Part shown: piece by piece, positions 52,660 to 64,000 of the stretch | Numbering within the stretch: position 1 is the first letter of the stretch | How the letters are laid out: each line of letters begins with the position of its first letter | Assembly: GCF_024679245.1 (NCBI RefSeq) | Contig: NC_090188.1 | Span: forward strand, 36,674,992-36,738,991 | DNA: 64,000 nucleotides | From: Pseudorasbora parva | Taxonomy: Eukaryota; Chordata; Actinopteri; Cypriniformes; Gobionidae | Reading direction: 5' to 3' | Notes under the pieces: generated by a model | The model's database searches: none | What the model was told of the DNA's origin: nothing | Seen by the model: the letters and a program-made list of their open reading frames with translations, nothing else | Translations under genes and position numbers: made by a program

Positions 52660-55217
52660 ATGTTTCTCACTCCAGAGCCAATATTCTGCGAATTGCAGAT
52701 GTCTCACAGGCTCATTGAGGTTTGACAGGCTGGGATGTTCATCAAAGCAGTAGGGAAGCATCCATTTCATTTCCATCTCTGCACACATCCTAATTACAGT
52801 GCCAACACTAATTAATTTACACCACCTTGCAAGTTATAAAACATCTTCTATTTTTCTTAAAAAAAGAAAAATTATACCCAAAGCTAAAACTGAGCTTCAG
52901 ACGAATATACAACCACAAAAAAAAACATCCCGGACCAGACCTTAAAATGCCTAGAATGCACAAATCTCAGTGCACAGTTGATCTGCAGGTCGTCTCGGTT
53001 GAGAGACAGGCCTGTGTGTGTCTTGATGCAGCGTGGTGAGAGCAGGGCCTGTGTGGACTGCAGTAAGGCCCGTGTTGTGTTGTGTTGTGTCAGCAGTGAG
53101 GACGCACCATCTTCCTGTTTTAGCGAGCAGGTTCACAGCACAGCAGGATAATGTGCACACACTCTCCACCTATCACCCTCTTTCTCACACACACATATCA
53201 TTAGCTACTACACTTTAAAGTAAACGGCGGCAAAAGGCAGCGAGCACCTCAACACTTTAAATTCGATTTAGCTGTGCATGTGAAAATGCTCTTTGTGCAC
53301 TTGCTGCTTGAATAAATGAATGGGTAATCCTGCTGTCTGCAACGATGTGGAGGGGTTGATGGCAGCTCGACAAAGTCAATGTCGGAACGAGGTCGTTTTC
53401 ACATACGGTGTTGTTGTCCGCGTTAGTAAGTCTACGAGATCTATCCACACCTTCCCGGTCTAAAAGCAGGCGTCTTTTTGCATCGGTGCCAAATCGCTGA
53501 CACCGCAATTAATCACGTCCTAATGAACATCCACCTCCCACTCGTGTTGCGTCGGAGAGCTTAATGAGCTTAAGGTTCGGAGCGCGTAAGAAGGATAGTT
53601 TTCATTTTCCCTCCTGTAAGCAGTGAAATAAATGATGCTGTGTCCACCGTGTTCTATTAAATTTCTCATGACCTCTTTTCCCCGAGCCAAAGCCACAGCT
53701 CTGCGTTATGAGCCAAACAGGAGTGGTGAAAGGACGATGATAGAGCCGCGGGTTGTTCGTCCAGTGACGCCCGGCATGTATGATTCAGTAGTGCGGTGTT
53801 AAACACACAGTCCTCCTCATGCTGAGACATCCGCAGTGGCTCCTACAGGGAGCCGGCTCCACTGTTGCCCAAATAAGGGCCTATTGGTTGGCGAGGCTGT
53901 GTTTATACCTCTGATGTGGAGATGGTGTTACCTGTGCAGCTCATTTGCTGTATTTCATCCTGAAGTTCAAAGCGGCGCTGACGGCTGGAAAGTAAGGGAG
54001 TCTCTGAATGAATTATGCTGAGGTATCAAAGCACCTCCATTATAAACAGTGTGCTCATTTGTTTCTTTAATTCACTTTAAAATGGCGTAGGATGATGTGC
54101 ATGATGGAATGACTAGCCTGTTAAAGGACTAGTCCACCCAAAAATGTGAATTCAGTCATTATGGCGTTCCAAACCTGTACACTCTTGCTTCTTTTTATGC
54201 AACACCAGAAAAAATATTTTGAAGAAGCTTTGAACAGTAGATCAAAATGACCACAAATGAATAAAAAAGGGGATCCATATGACACGCAATATATTCTAAT
54301 CTTTTGAAGCCATGCGATAGGGTTTTGTGTGGAACAGACATACCCTTACAAACCCTTGATTCTTAAACACGGCGTTTTTCCTTTTTTTTTTTTTTGTAAT
54401 GGTTGTTCATTAGTCCCTTGTTTGTCCTGAGCCATTAAACTGCCAAATGTTCTTCAGAAAAATCTCTAGGTCCTGCAGATTCTTAATTTTTCCAGCATTG
54501 TTTGCATATTTGAACCCTTTCCATATGACTGAAACACAACTATTAAAAAAAGTGTCAAGTGACTGATGCTCCAGAAGGAAACAAATCATTAACTCTTTCC
54601 CCGTCTGCGTTTAAAAAAAACAAAAAAACAGTTGCCATCCAATTGCCAGGTTCTCACCAAAATGTTATAACCTATAGAATATTTTTTTTATGAATATCTG
54701 AGCATGCAATATATCAAGATAAAGGGCTGACCTTCTTGTTTTAAACGGAAAAAAAATATGGGTAAGCTTTGACTCTGTTGAACTCCGACTCTAACATTTC
54801 TGTCAATAAGGGGGAGGGGGAGATGTGAGGGAGGATGTTTCGGCCGGGACTTTTTACTGCGCCGAGCCGAAGTACTCTCAGAAGTGCTATTCCGCCGTAC
54901 ATTATAGTTCTTCTTTTTAATCTGCTTAGAAAAGCGCCGCGTTTTATTATGTCACCATACTAGGTTGTTCAACTATTCGCGTAACTGTATTTAAATAGGG
55001 AAAACGTGGAGGTGTTTGGTCGCTTCTAACTTGATCTCTGTTTGGTACCTGAATGAACTGGGCTTAGTGGGCTAAGCTAAATGCTATCAGATCGTCACCG
55101 TGCGTCAGAGCGATTAAGTGCACTCACTGAGACGAGAGAGGTATGTATCAACTCATCTTAGTTAAGGGAATAACACAGTTTAATATGAAAAAAACGGTGA
55201 AGCATCCCTTTAAAGCA
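52660..55217. other. Unique non-coding stretch, CNE-like in part
   Basis: 53,220-54,060 is balanced and repeat-poor, with TTAATGAG/TTAATCA words and no exon signature, so it may be regulatory. 54,124-54,200 belongs to a widespread dispersed fish repeat (compare 37,525). The rest is AT-rich and unremarkable. A small (GTGTT)n run sits near 53,073. Confidence 0.4.
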
Positions 55218-55659
55218 TTTTTCCACTGCACGGTACGGCTCACTTTTAGGTACAAAAAGTGAGCACAGAGTACAGTCAGTGAGTACAGTTCCTAGTAGAC
55301 TACCTGGTACTTTTTTTAATACCACCTCGGTTGAGGTTCCAAGCGAGCCATACCGATACTAAAATGCATTTAAACACTGCAGATCACTGATTGATCAGAG
55401 ATAATCATCACAACCAGCGTCATTGGAAACGAGACACCAAACCCGCTTGATTTAAATAGGCAGCAACAGCCACTACAGTATCATTTATTCACACAACTTT
55501 TTTAAATTACTTGCTTTAAACGACCATCACATGCAACTTGAAAAAAGAAATGGCTGTATCTTAAGTACCTATAGAGTACCTTAGACATGGTGGCGCAACT
55601 ATAGCGATCAGTTTATAACCCCACCCACTTAGAAGTGTTACTAAACTGCAGTGGAAAAA
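55218..55659. mobile_element. MITE with TTTTTCCACTGCA ends
   Basis: A perfect 13-bp inverted repeat bounds the element (55,218-55,230 and 55,647-55,659). The interior ACCTCGGTTGAGGTTCCAAG and AGCGAGCCATACC belong to a very common teleost non-autonomous DNA transposon. No coding capacity. Confidence 0.85.
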
Positions 55660-56899
55660 CAAACCGAGGCAAAGTGAAATGAGACAAATTAAGTAAAATT
55701 TACCTTGATCTTCAAATTCAAAAAGTTTCACCCCCCACCCCCAGCTCTTAATGGATCATGTTTCCTTTTGGAGCATCAGTGTGTATATGAGTCTCTCAGT
55801 TGTCCTCAGTGTGAGTGTCATGTAAATACTAAGGTATATGAATATGGCAACATGGTAAGCGACAGGAAGTTATTACCATCTGACATCATCACTGTACTAT
55901 TGTGCAGCCATGAGCCCAAATATGTGTTTTGTGATGTACAGGGTCACACCTGCGTTGTGCTGATTCCATTTGTTAAGTGCTTTTTAAATTCTTTCCCATT
56001 AAGCTTATGCGAACAGGGTCGCAGGACTGCCAAAAGTTCTCCTTCCTCAAGCCAACAGAGCAAGGGTGCTGTCAGCTTATCTTGGGCTGGACTTCAATTA
56101 AAACTCAGGAGGGTTGGCCAGAAATACGCTCCAGTGTCAGGCTGTGAGAAATCTGAAGGGGGAAAAAAACAGGTGTGAAATGTACAAGACTCTAACCTTC
56201 AGTGCCCTTGTGAATTTATTTCTGTGAGATTTTGACAGTGTTGGAACGATGCCGTGTGCTCGCTGTTTATCTAAGCATATCAAACAGAGCTGCATGTGGC
56301 AGAAATCATTCGTGGAATGGCAGCGCAACCCCTGAACTGCTACAATAACAAACCTCCATTACGTCAACTGATATGATGTATATACAATGTGATTATGTTT
56401 TTTTCTGAAGACTGAAGTGGCGCGCTGAGTGTATAATTCCACTGATGTGAAAAGAAAAGCAGAGTTTGCCTCATGCAATGACTGGCTTTCTGTGAACCTG
56501 GCGGTCTTTTGGATTTTATGTCACAAAGCACTGCAATACGTCAGTCGGTCACACTTTATATTACACCGTAACCTGGTTAAGGTGACAAAACTCAAAAAAA
56601 TAAAATAAATAAATAGGTAATCGGTTACATCAAACATTTTAAGTCAAGAAAATCTCTTTTTTTTTTTACTCTTTTTTCATATTTTGGCAATGTTTAGCAA
56701 GAATCCAATTCTGTAACCGTGCAAATAAGTCAGAATGCATGAAATAGTATTAGACCCCCCCCCCCCCCCCCCCCCCGAAATGTGTCAGTTTCACGAACCA
56801 AAAGAAAACGAAAATTCTAAATGCTCATAACAGTTAGTTTGAATGCTATTTTGATTCATTTGAATTTGCAATACTCAAACTTATTAATTATTTTGAGCA
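55660..56899. other. Unique stretch with poly(C) and an isolated element end
   Basis: 55,960-56,540 is balanced and repeat-free (possible conserved non-coding DNA). CACTTTATATTA at 56,552-56,563 equals the outer end of the minisatellite-bearing element (inverse at 2841-2852), so the second insertion may start here. A run of 22 C lies at 56,755-56,776. Confidence 0.45.
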
Positions 56900-56989
56900 T
56901 TAAGGGTTTACATTGTAGGTGTCTAGTATGTACTCAATGTGATCATATTGTATTGCAAAACACTTTTGCTGCTATTGAAGTGGAATATG
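56900..56989 (+). mobile_element. Flank of minisatellite-bearing element, second copy
   Basis: TTGCAAAACACTTTTGCTGC at about 56,952 and the following bases into the array match the reverse complement of 2748-2790. Array 2 thus begins at the same internal site of the element as array 1. Confidence 0.75.
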
Positions 56990-59900
56990 AGTAAAGTTAG
57001 AGACAGGTGTGGTATGGGTAAGTTTAAGAGTAAAGTTAGGGTCAGGTGTGGTGGTGTGGGTGAGTTTAAGAGTAAAGTTAGGGACAGGTGTGGTGGTGTG
57101 GGTGAGTTTAAGGGTAAAGTTAGGGACAGGTGTGGTGGTGTGGGTGAGTTTAAGAGTAAAGTTAGGGACAGCTGTGGTGGTGTGGGTGAGTTTAAGGGTA
57201 AAGTTAGGGACAGGTGTGGTGGTGTGGGTGAGTTTAAGGGTAAAGTTAGGGACAGCTGTGGTGGTGTGGGTGAGTTTAAGAGTAAAGTTAGAGACAGGTG
57301 TGGTGGTATGGGTGAGTTTAAGGGTAAAGTTAGGGACAGCTGTGGTGGTGTGGGTGATTTTAAGGGTACAGTTAGAGACAGGTGTGGTGGTATGGGTGAG
57401 TTTAAGGGTAAAGTTAGGGACAGGTGTGGTGGTATGGGTGAGTTTAAGAGTAAAGTTAGGGACAGGTGTGGTGGTATGGGTGAGTTTAAGGGTAAAGTTA
57501 GGGACAGCTGTGGTGGTGTGGGTGAGTTTAAGAGTAAAGTTAGGGACAGCTGTGGTGGTGTGGGTGAGTTTAAGAGTACAGTTAGAGACAGCTGTGGTGG
57601 TGTGGGTGAGTTTAAGAGTAAAGTTAGGGACAGGTGTGGTGGTGTGGGTGCGTTTAAGGGTAAAGTTAGGGACAGGTGTGGTGGTATGGGTGAGTTTAAG
57701 GGTAAAGTTAGGGTCAGGTGTGGTGGTGTGGGTGAGTTTAAGAGTAAAGTTAGGGACAGGTGTGGTGGTGTGGGTGAGTTTAAGGGTAAAGTTAGGGACA
57801 GGTGTGGTGGTGTGGGTGAGTTTAAGGGTAAAGTTAGGGACAGCTGTGGTGGTGTGGGTGAGTTTAAGAGTAAAGTTAGAGACAGGTGTGGTGGTATGGG
57901 TGAGTTTAAGGGTAAAGTTAGGGACAGCTGTGGTGGTGTGGGTGAGTTTAAGGGTAAAGTTAGAGACAGGTGTGGTGGTATGGGTGAGTTTAAGGGTAAA
58001 GTTAGGGACAGGTGTGGTGGTATGGGTGAGTTTAAGAGTAAAGTTAGGGACAGGTGTGGTGGTATGGGTGAGTTTAAGGGTAAAGTTAGGGACAGCTGTG
58101 GTGGTGTGGGTGAGTTTAAGAGTAAAGTTAGGGACAGCTGTGGTGGTGTGGGTGAGTTTAAGAGTAAAGTTAGAGACAGCTGTGGTGGTGTGGGTGAGTT
58201 TAAGAGTAAAGTTAGGGACAGGTGTGGTGGTGTGGGTGCGTTTAAGGGTAAAGTTAGGGACAGGTGTGGTGGTATGGGTGAGTTTAAGGGTAAAGTTAGG
58301 GTCAGGTGTGGTGGTGTGGGTGAGTTTAAGAGTAAAGTTAGGGACAGCTGTGGTGGTGTGGGTGAGTTTAAGGGTAAAGTTAGGGACAGGTGTGGTGGTG
58401 TGGGTGAGTTTAAGGGTAAAGTGAGGGACAGCTGTGGTGGTGTGGGTGAGTTTAAGAGTAAAGTTAGAGACAGCTGTGGTGGTGTGGGTGAGTTTAAGAG
58501 TAAAGTTAGGGACAGGTGTGGTGGTGTGGGTGTGGGTGCGTTTAAGGGTAAAGTTAGGGACAGGTGTGGTGGTGTGGGTGTGGGTGAGTTTAAGAGTAAA
58601 GTTAGGGACAGGTGTGGTGGTGTGGGTGAGTTTAAGAGTTAAGTTAGGGACAGGTGTGGTGGTGTGGGTGAGTTTAAGGGTAAAGTTAGGGACAGGTGTG
58701 GTGGAATGGTCGAGTTTAAGAGTAAAGTTAGAGACAGGTGTGGTTGTATGGGTGAGTTTAAGAGTAAAGTTAGGGACAGGTGTGGTGGTATGGGTGAGTT
58801 TAAGGGTAAAGTTAGGGTCAGGTGTGGTGGTATGGGTAAGTTTAAGGGTAAAGTTAGGATCACGTGTGATGTATGGGTGAGTTTAAGGGTAAAGTTAGGG
58901 TCAGGTGTGGTGGTGTGGGTGAGTTTAAGGGTAAAGTTAGGGTCAGGTGTGGTGGTGTGGGTGAGTTTAATGGTAAAGTTAGGGTCAGGTGTGGTGGTGT
59001 GGGTGAGTTTAAGGGTAAAGTTAGGGACAGGTGTGGTGGTGTGGGTGAGTTTAAGGGTAAAGTTAGGGACAGGTGTGGTGGTGTGGGTGAGTTTAAGGGT
59101 AAAGTTAGGGACAGGTGTGGTGGTATGGGTGAGTTTAAGGGTAAAGTTAGGGTCAGGTGTGGTGGTGTGGGTGAGTTTAAGGGTAAAGTTAGATACAGGT
59201 GTGGTGGTATGGGTGAGTTTAAGGGTAAAGTTAGGGACAGGTGTGGTGGAATGGGCGAGTTTAAGAGTAAAGTTAGGGACAGCTGTGGTGGTGTGGGTGA
59301 GTTTAAGAGTAAAGTTAGAGACAGGTGTGGTGGTATGGGTGAGTTTAAGGGTAAAGTTAGGGACAGCTGTGGTGGTGTGGGTGAGTTTAAGGGTAAAGAT
59401 AGAGACAGGTGTGGTGGTATGGGTGAGTTTAAGGGTAAAGTTAGGGACAGGTGTGGTGGTGTGGGTGAGTTTAAGAGTAAAGTTAGGGACAGCTGTGGTG
59501 GTGTGGGTGAGTTTAAGGGTAAAGTTAGGGACAGGTGTGGTGGTGTGGGTGAGTTTAAGAGTAAAGTTAGGGACAGCTGTGGTGGTGTGGGTGAGTTTAA
59601 GGGTAAAGTTAGGGACAGGTGTGGTGGTGTGGGTGAGTTTAAGGGTAAAGTTAGGGACAGCTGTGGTGGTGTGGGTGAGTTTAAGAGTAAAGTTAGAGAC
59701 AGGTGTGGTGGTATGGGTGAGTTTAAGGGTAAAGTTAGGGACAGCTGTGGTGGTGTGGGTGATTTTAAGGGTACAGTTAGAGACAGGTGTGGTGGTATGG
59801 GTGAGTTTAAGGGTAAAGTTAGGGACAGGTGTGGTGGTATGGGTGAGTTTAAGAGTAAAGTTAGGGACAGGTGTGGTGGTATGGGTGAGTTTAAGGGTAA

Positions 59901-62900
59901 AGTTAGGGACAGCTGTGGTGGTGTGGGTGAGTTTAAGAGTAAAGTTAGGGACAGCTGTGGTGGTGTGGGTGAGTTTAAGAGTACAGTTAGAGACAGCTGT
60001 GGTGGTGTGGGTGAGTTTAAGAGTAAAGTTAGGGACAGGTGTGGTGGTGTGGGTGCGTTTAAGGGTAAAGTTAGGGACAGGTGTGGTGGTATGGGTGAGT
60101 TTAAGGGTAAAGTTAGGGTCAGGTGTGGTGGTGTGGGTGAGTTTAAGAGTAAAGTTAGGGACAGGTGTGGTGGTGTGGGTGAGTTTAAGGGTAAAGTTAG
60201 GGACAGGTGTGGTGGTGTGGGTGAGTTTAAGGGTAAAGTTAGGGACAGCTGTAGTGGTGTGGGTGAGTTTAAGAGTAAAGTTAGAGACAGGTGTGGTGGT
60301 ATGTGTGAGTTTAAGGGTAAAGTTAGGGACAGCTGTGGTGGTGTGGGTGAGTTTAAGGGTAAAGTTAGAGACAGGTGTGGTGGTATGGGTGAGTTTAAGG
60401 GTAAAGTTAGGGACAGGTGTGGTGGTATGGGTGAGTTTAAGAGTAAAGTTAGGGACAGGTGTGGTGGTATGGGTGAGTTTAAGGGTAAAGTTAGGGACAG
60501 CTGTGGTGGTGTGGGTGAGTTTAAGAGTAAAGTTAGGGACAGCTGTGGTGGTGTGGGTGAGTTTAAGAGTAAAGTTAGAGACAGCTGTGGTGGTGTGGGT
60601 GAGTTTAAGAGTAAAGTTAGGGACAGGTGTGGTGGTGTGGGTGCGTTTAAGGGTAAAGTTAGGGACAGGTGTGGTGGTATGGGTGAGTTTAAGGGTAAAG
60701 TTAGGGTCAGGTGTGGTGGTGTGGGTGAGTTTAAGAGTAAAGTTAGGGACAGCTGTGGTGGTGTGGGTGAGTTTAAGGGTAAAGTTAGGGACAGGTGTGG
60801 TGGTGTGGGTGAGTTTAAGGGTAAAGTTAGGGACAGCTGTGGTGGTGTGGGTGAGTTTAAGAGTAAAGTTAGAGACAGCTGTGGTGGTGTGGGTGAGTTT
60901 AAGAGTAAAGTTAGGGACAGGTGTGGTGGTGTGGGTGTGGGTGCGTTTAAGGGTAAAGTTAGGGACAGGTGTGGTGGTGTGGGTGAGTTTAAGGGTAAAG
61001 TTAGGGACAGGTGTGGTGGAATGGTCGAGTTTAAGAGTAAAGTTAGAGACAGGTGTGGTTGTATGGGTGAGTTTAAGAGTAAAGTTAGGGACAGTTGTGG
61101 TGGTATGGGTGAGTTTAAGGGTAAAGTTAGGGTCAGGTGTGGTGGTATGGGTAAGTTTAAGGGTAAAGTTAGGGTCAGGTGTGATGTATGGGTGAGTTTA
61201 AGGGTAAAGTTAGGGTCAGGTGTGGTGGTGTGGGTGAGTTTAAGGGTAAAGTTAGGGTCAGGTGTGGTGGTGTGGGTGAGTTTAAGGGTAAAGTTAGGGT
61301 CAGGTGTGGTGGTGTGGGTGAGTTTAAGGGTAAAGTTAGGGACAGGTGTGGTGGTGTGGGTGAGTTTAAGGGTAAAGTTAGGGACAGGTGTGGTGGTGTG
61401 GGTGAGTTTAAGGGTAAAGTTAGGGACAGGTGTGGTGGTATGGGTGAGTTTAAGGGTAAAGTTAGGGTCAGGTGTGGTGGTGTGGGTGAGTTTAAGGGTA
61501 AAGTTAGATACAGGTGTGGTGGTATGGCTGAGTTTAAGGATAAAGTTAGGGACAGGTGTGGTGGAATGGGCGAGTTTAAGAGTAAAGTTAGGGACAGCTG
61601 TGGTGGTGTGGGTGAGTTTAAGAGTAAAGTTAGAGACAGGTGTGGTGGTATGGGTGAGTTTAAGGGTAAAGTTAGGGACAGCTGTGGTGGTGTGGGTGAG
61701 TTTAAGGGTAAAGATAGAGACAGGTGTGGTGGTATGGGTGAGTTTAAGGGTAAAGTTAGGGACAGGTGTGGTGGTATGGGTGAGTTTAAGAGTAGAGTTA
61801 GGGAAAGGTGTCGTGGTATGGGTGAGTTTAAGGGTAAAGTTAGGGACAGGTGTGGTGGTATGATTGAGTTTAAGGGTAAAGTTAGGGACAGGTGTGGTGG
61901 TGTGGGTGAGTTTAAGGGTAAAGTTAGGGACAGCTGTGGTGGTGTGGGTGAGTTTAAGAGTAAAGTTAGAGACAGGTGTGGTGGTATGGGTGAGTTTAAG
62001 GGTAAAGTTAGGGACAGCTGTGGTGGTGTGGGTGAGTTTAAGGGTAAAGTTAGAGACAGGTGTGGTGGTATGGTGAGTTTAAGGGTAAAGTTAGGGACAG
62101 GTGTGGTGGTATGGGTGAGTTTAAGAGTAAAGTTAGGGAAAGGTGTCGTGGTATGGGTGAGTTTAAGGGTAAAGTTAGGGACAGGTGTGGTGGTATGGGT
62201 GACTTTAAGGGTAAAGTTAGGGACAGCTGTGGTGGTGTGGGTGAGTTTAAGAGTAAAGTTAGAGACAGGTGTGGTGGTATGGGTGAGTTTAAGGGTAAAG
62301 TTAGGGACAGGTGTGGTGGTATGGGTAAGTTTAAGGGTAAAGTTAGGCACAGCTGTGGTGGTGTGGGTGAGTTTAAGAGTAAAGTTAGGGACAGCTGTGG
62401 TGGTGTGGGTGAGTTTAAGAGTAAAGTTAGAGACAGCTGTGGTGGTGTGGGTGAGTTTAAGAGTAAAGTTAGGGACAGGTGTGGTGGTGTGAGTGAGTTT
62501 AAGGGTAAAGTTAGAGACAGGTGTGGTGGTATGGGTGAGTTTAAGGGTAAAGTTAGGGTCGGGTGTGGTGGTGTGGGTGAGTTTAAGAGTAAAGTTAGGG
62601 ACAGCTGTGGTGGTGTGGGTGAGTTTAAGGGTAAAGTTAGGGTCAGGTGTGGTGGTGTGGGTGAGTTTAAGGGTAAAGTTAGAGACAGGTGTGGTGGTAT
62701 GGGTGAGTTTAAGGGCAAAGTTAGGGTCAGGTGTGGTGGTGTGGGTGAGTTTAAGGGTAAAGTTAGGGTCAGGTGTGGTGGTATGGGTGAGTTTAAGGGT
62801 AAAGTTAGGGACAGGTGTGGTGGAATGGTCGAGTTTAAGGGTAAAGTTGGGTCAGGTGTGGTGGTGTGGGTGAGTTTAAGGGTAAAGTTAGGGTCAGGTG

Positions 62901-64000
62901 TGGTGGTATGGGTGAGTTTAAGGGTAAAGTTAGGGACAGGTGTGGTGGTGTGGGTGAGTTTAAGGGTAAAGTTAGGGTCAGGTGTGGTGGTGTGGGTGAG
63001 TTTAAGGGTAAAGTTAGGGACAGGTGTGGTGGTATGGGTGAGTTGAAGGGTAAAGTTAGGGTCAGGTGTGGTGGTGTGGGTGAGTTTAAGGGTAAAGTTA
63101 GGGACAGGTGTGGTGGTATGGGTGAGTTTAAGGGTAAAGTTAGGGACAGGTGTGGTGGAATGGGTGAGTTTAAGGGTAAAGTTAGGGACAGGTGTGGTGG
63201 TATGGGTGAGTTTAAGGGTAAAGTTAGGGACAGGTGTGGTGGTGTGGTTGAGTTTAAGGGTCAAGTTGGGTCAGGTGTGGTGGTATGGGTGAGTTTAAGG
63301 GTAAAGTTAGGGGCAGGTGTGGTGGTATGGATGAGTTTAAGGGTAAAGTTAGGGACAGGTGTGGTGGTGTGGGTGAGTTTAAGGGTAAAGTTAGGGACAG
63401 GTGTGGTGGTGTGGGTGAGTTTAAGGGTAAAGTTAGGGACAGGTGTGGTGGTGTGGGTGAGTTTAAGGGTAAAGTTACGGTCAGGTGTGGTGGTGTGGGT
63501 AAGTTTAAGGGTAAAGTTAGGGACAGGTGTGGTGGTATGGGTGAGTTTAAGGGTAAAGTTAGGGTCAGGTGTGGTGGTGTGGGTGAGTTTAAGGGTAAAG
63601 TTAGAGACAGGTGTGGTGGTGTGGGGAAGTTTAAGGGTAAAGTTAGGGTCAGGTGTGATGTATGGGTGAGTTTAAGGGTAAAGTTAGGGTCAGGTGTGGT
63701 GGTGTGGGTGAGTTTAAGAGTAATGTTAGGGACAGGTGTGGTGGTATGGGTGAGTTTAAGGTTAAAGTTAGTGTCAGGTGTGGTGGTATGGGTGAGTTTA
63801 AGGGTAAAGCTAGAGACAGGTGTGGTGGTATGGGTGAGTTTAAGGGTAAAGTTACGGACAGGTGTGGTGGTGTGGGTGAGTTTAAGGGTAAAGTTAGGGT
63901 CAGGTGTGGTGGTATGGGTGAGTTTAAGGGTAAAGTTACGGAGAGGTGTGGTGGTGTGGGTGAGTTTAAGGGTAAAGTTAGGGACAGGTGTGGTGGTATG
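56990..64000 (+). repeat. Giant 42-bp minisatellite array 2 (about 165 units, runs off window)
   Basis: G-rich strand up, unit core GTTAGGGACAGGTGTGGTGG then GTGGGTGAGTTTAAG. About 167 units fit in 7.0 kb. Diagnostic variants (GACAGCTG against GACAGGTG; AAGAGT against AAGGGT; GATTTTAAG; GTGCGTTT; a shortened GTGATGTATGGG unit) recur at fixed distances, showing higher-order repeats of 588 bp and about 2.3-2.5 kb. Open frames of up to about 1000 codons on both strands come from the 42-bp period. Small indels, such as a missing G near 62,073, merely switch frames. They should not be annotated as proteins. Confidence 0.96.

Noticed and set aside
55705..56178. A 157-codon plus-strand frame as a host exon
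   Set aside because: No recognisable domain, amino-acid composition is unremarkable and no clear splice or start context; length can occur by chance.
56939..63669. Very long open frames (up to about 1000 codons, both strands) of the repeat GEFKGKVRDRCGGV or its frame variants VWVSLRVKLGTGVV and LTLPLNSPTPPH
   Set aside because: They arise because the 42-bp minisatellite unit is a multiple of three and lacks stops in several frames. Indels simply switch frames, both strands are open, and no promoter, start context or splice signal is seen.
56990..64000. A true interstitial telomere array, because of TTAGGG
   Set aside because: There is only one TTAGGG per 42-bp unit, not tandem hexamers.

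Overview
The window looks like vertebrate, almost certainly teleost (probably cyprinid) nuclear DNA. It is AT-rich and dense in dinucleotide microsatellites. It also carries a fish-typical repeat mix: Tc1/mariner and hAT elements, palindromic MITE-like elements, a 5S-rRNA-derived SINE, a tRNA-derived SINE, a DIRS remnant, an L2/CR1/Rex1-type LINE and a miniature LTR retrotransposon. I found no intact host protein-coding gene, no convincing host exon and no bacterial-style operon. Most long open frames are artefacts of repeat units whose length is a multiple of three (42 bp, 24 bp) or of dinucleotide repeats. The window reads as a gene desert or a large intron whose non-repetitive parts may hold conserved regulatory elements.

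Layout. 1-2853: AT-rich DNA, a (CT)n tract and a 42-bp minisatellite (about 30 units, C-rich strand up) inside what looks like a palindromic mobile element. 3054-6997: unique DNA and a 24-bp CT-rich minisatellite. 6998-8383: decayed Tc1-like element A, copy 1. 9318-10385: deletion derivative of a mariner/IS630-type element. 10476-10800: GT/CA microsatellites joined to a dispersed repeat. 13260-13790: tandem SINE-like repeat. 15490-16900: a young, structurally complete, non-coding LTR element (two 369-bp LTRs, tRNA-Phe-type primer site, 5-bp target duplication). 20026-21730 and 23099-23640: LINE copies in minus orientation. 23673-24593: hAT-type element with an 8-bp target duplication. 26190-26720: complex inverted/tandem repeat.

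29295-33100: several MITE-like elements and long (TA)n tracts. 35019-36155: non-autonomous element with a possible THAP-domain trace. 38629-41551: nested cluster (Tc1-like B, broken by an unclassified repeat and a SINE, followed by Tc1-like A copy 2). 43288-44422: second hAT-type element. 44628-44822: near-perfect 66-bp hairpin. 44905-45651: second copy of the 23.7-kb hAT family. 45848-48290: DIRS-like retrotransposon remnant with a 5S-derived SINE inside its recombinase region. 50840-51730: Tc1-like C. 51732-52660: three GT arrays interleaved with a dispersed repeat. 55218-55659: MITE. 56990-64000 (runs off the end): a giant 42-bp minisatellite with nested higher-order repeats, in the same element family as the array at 1.5-2.7 kb but in opposite orientation.

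Nothing here forms a pathway. The informative biology is genome dynamics: one mobile palindromic element whose core expanded into a minisatellite twice, non-autonomous families spread by enzymes encoded elsewhere, and layered insertions that can be put in time order. Family names come from recognising motifs by eye; no database search was possible.
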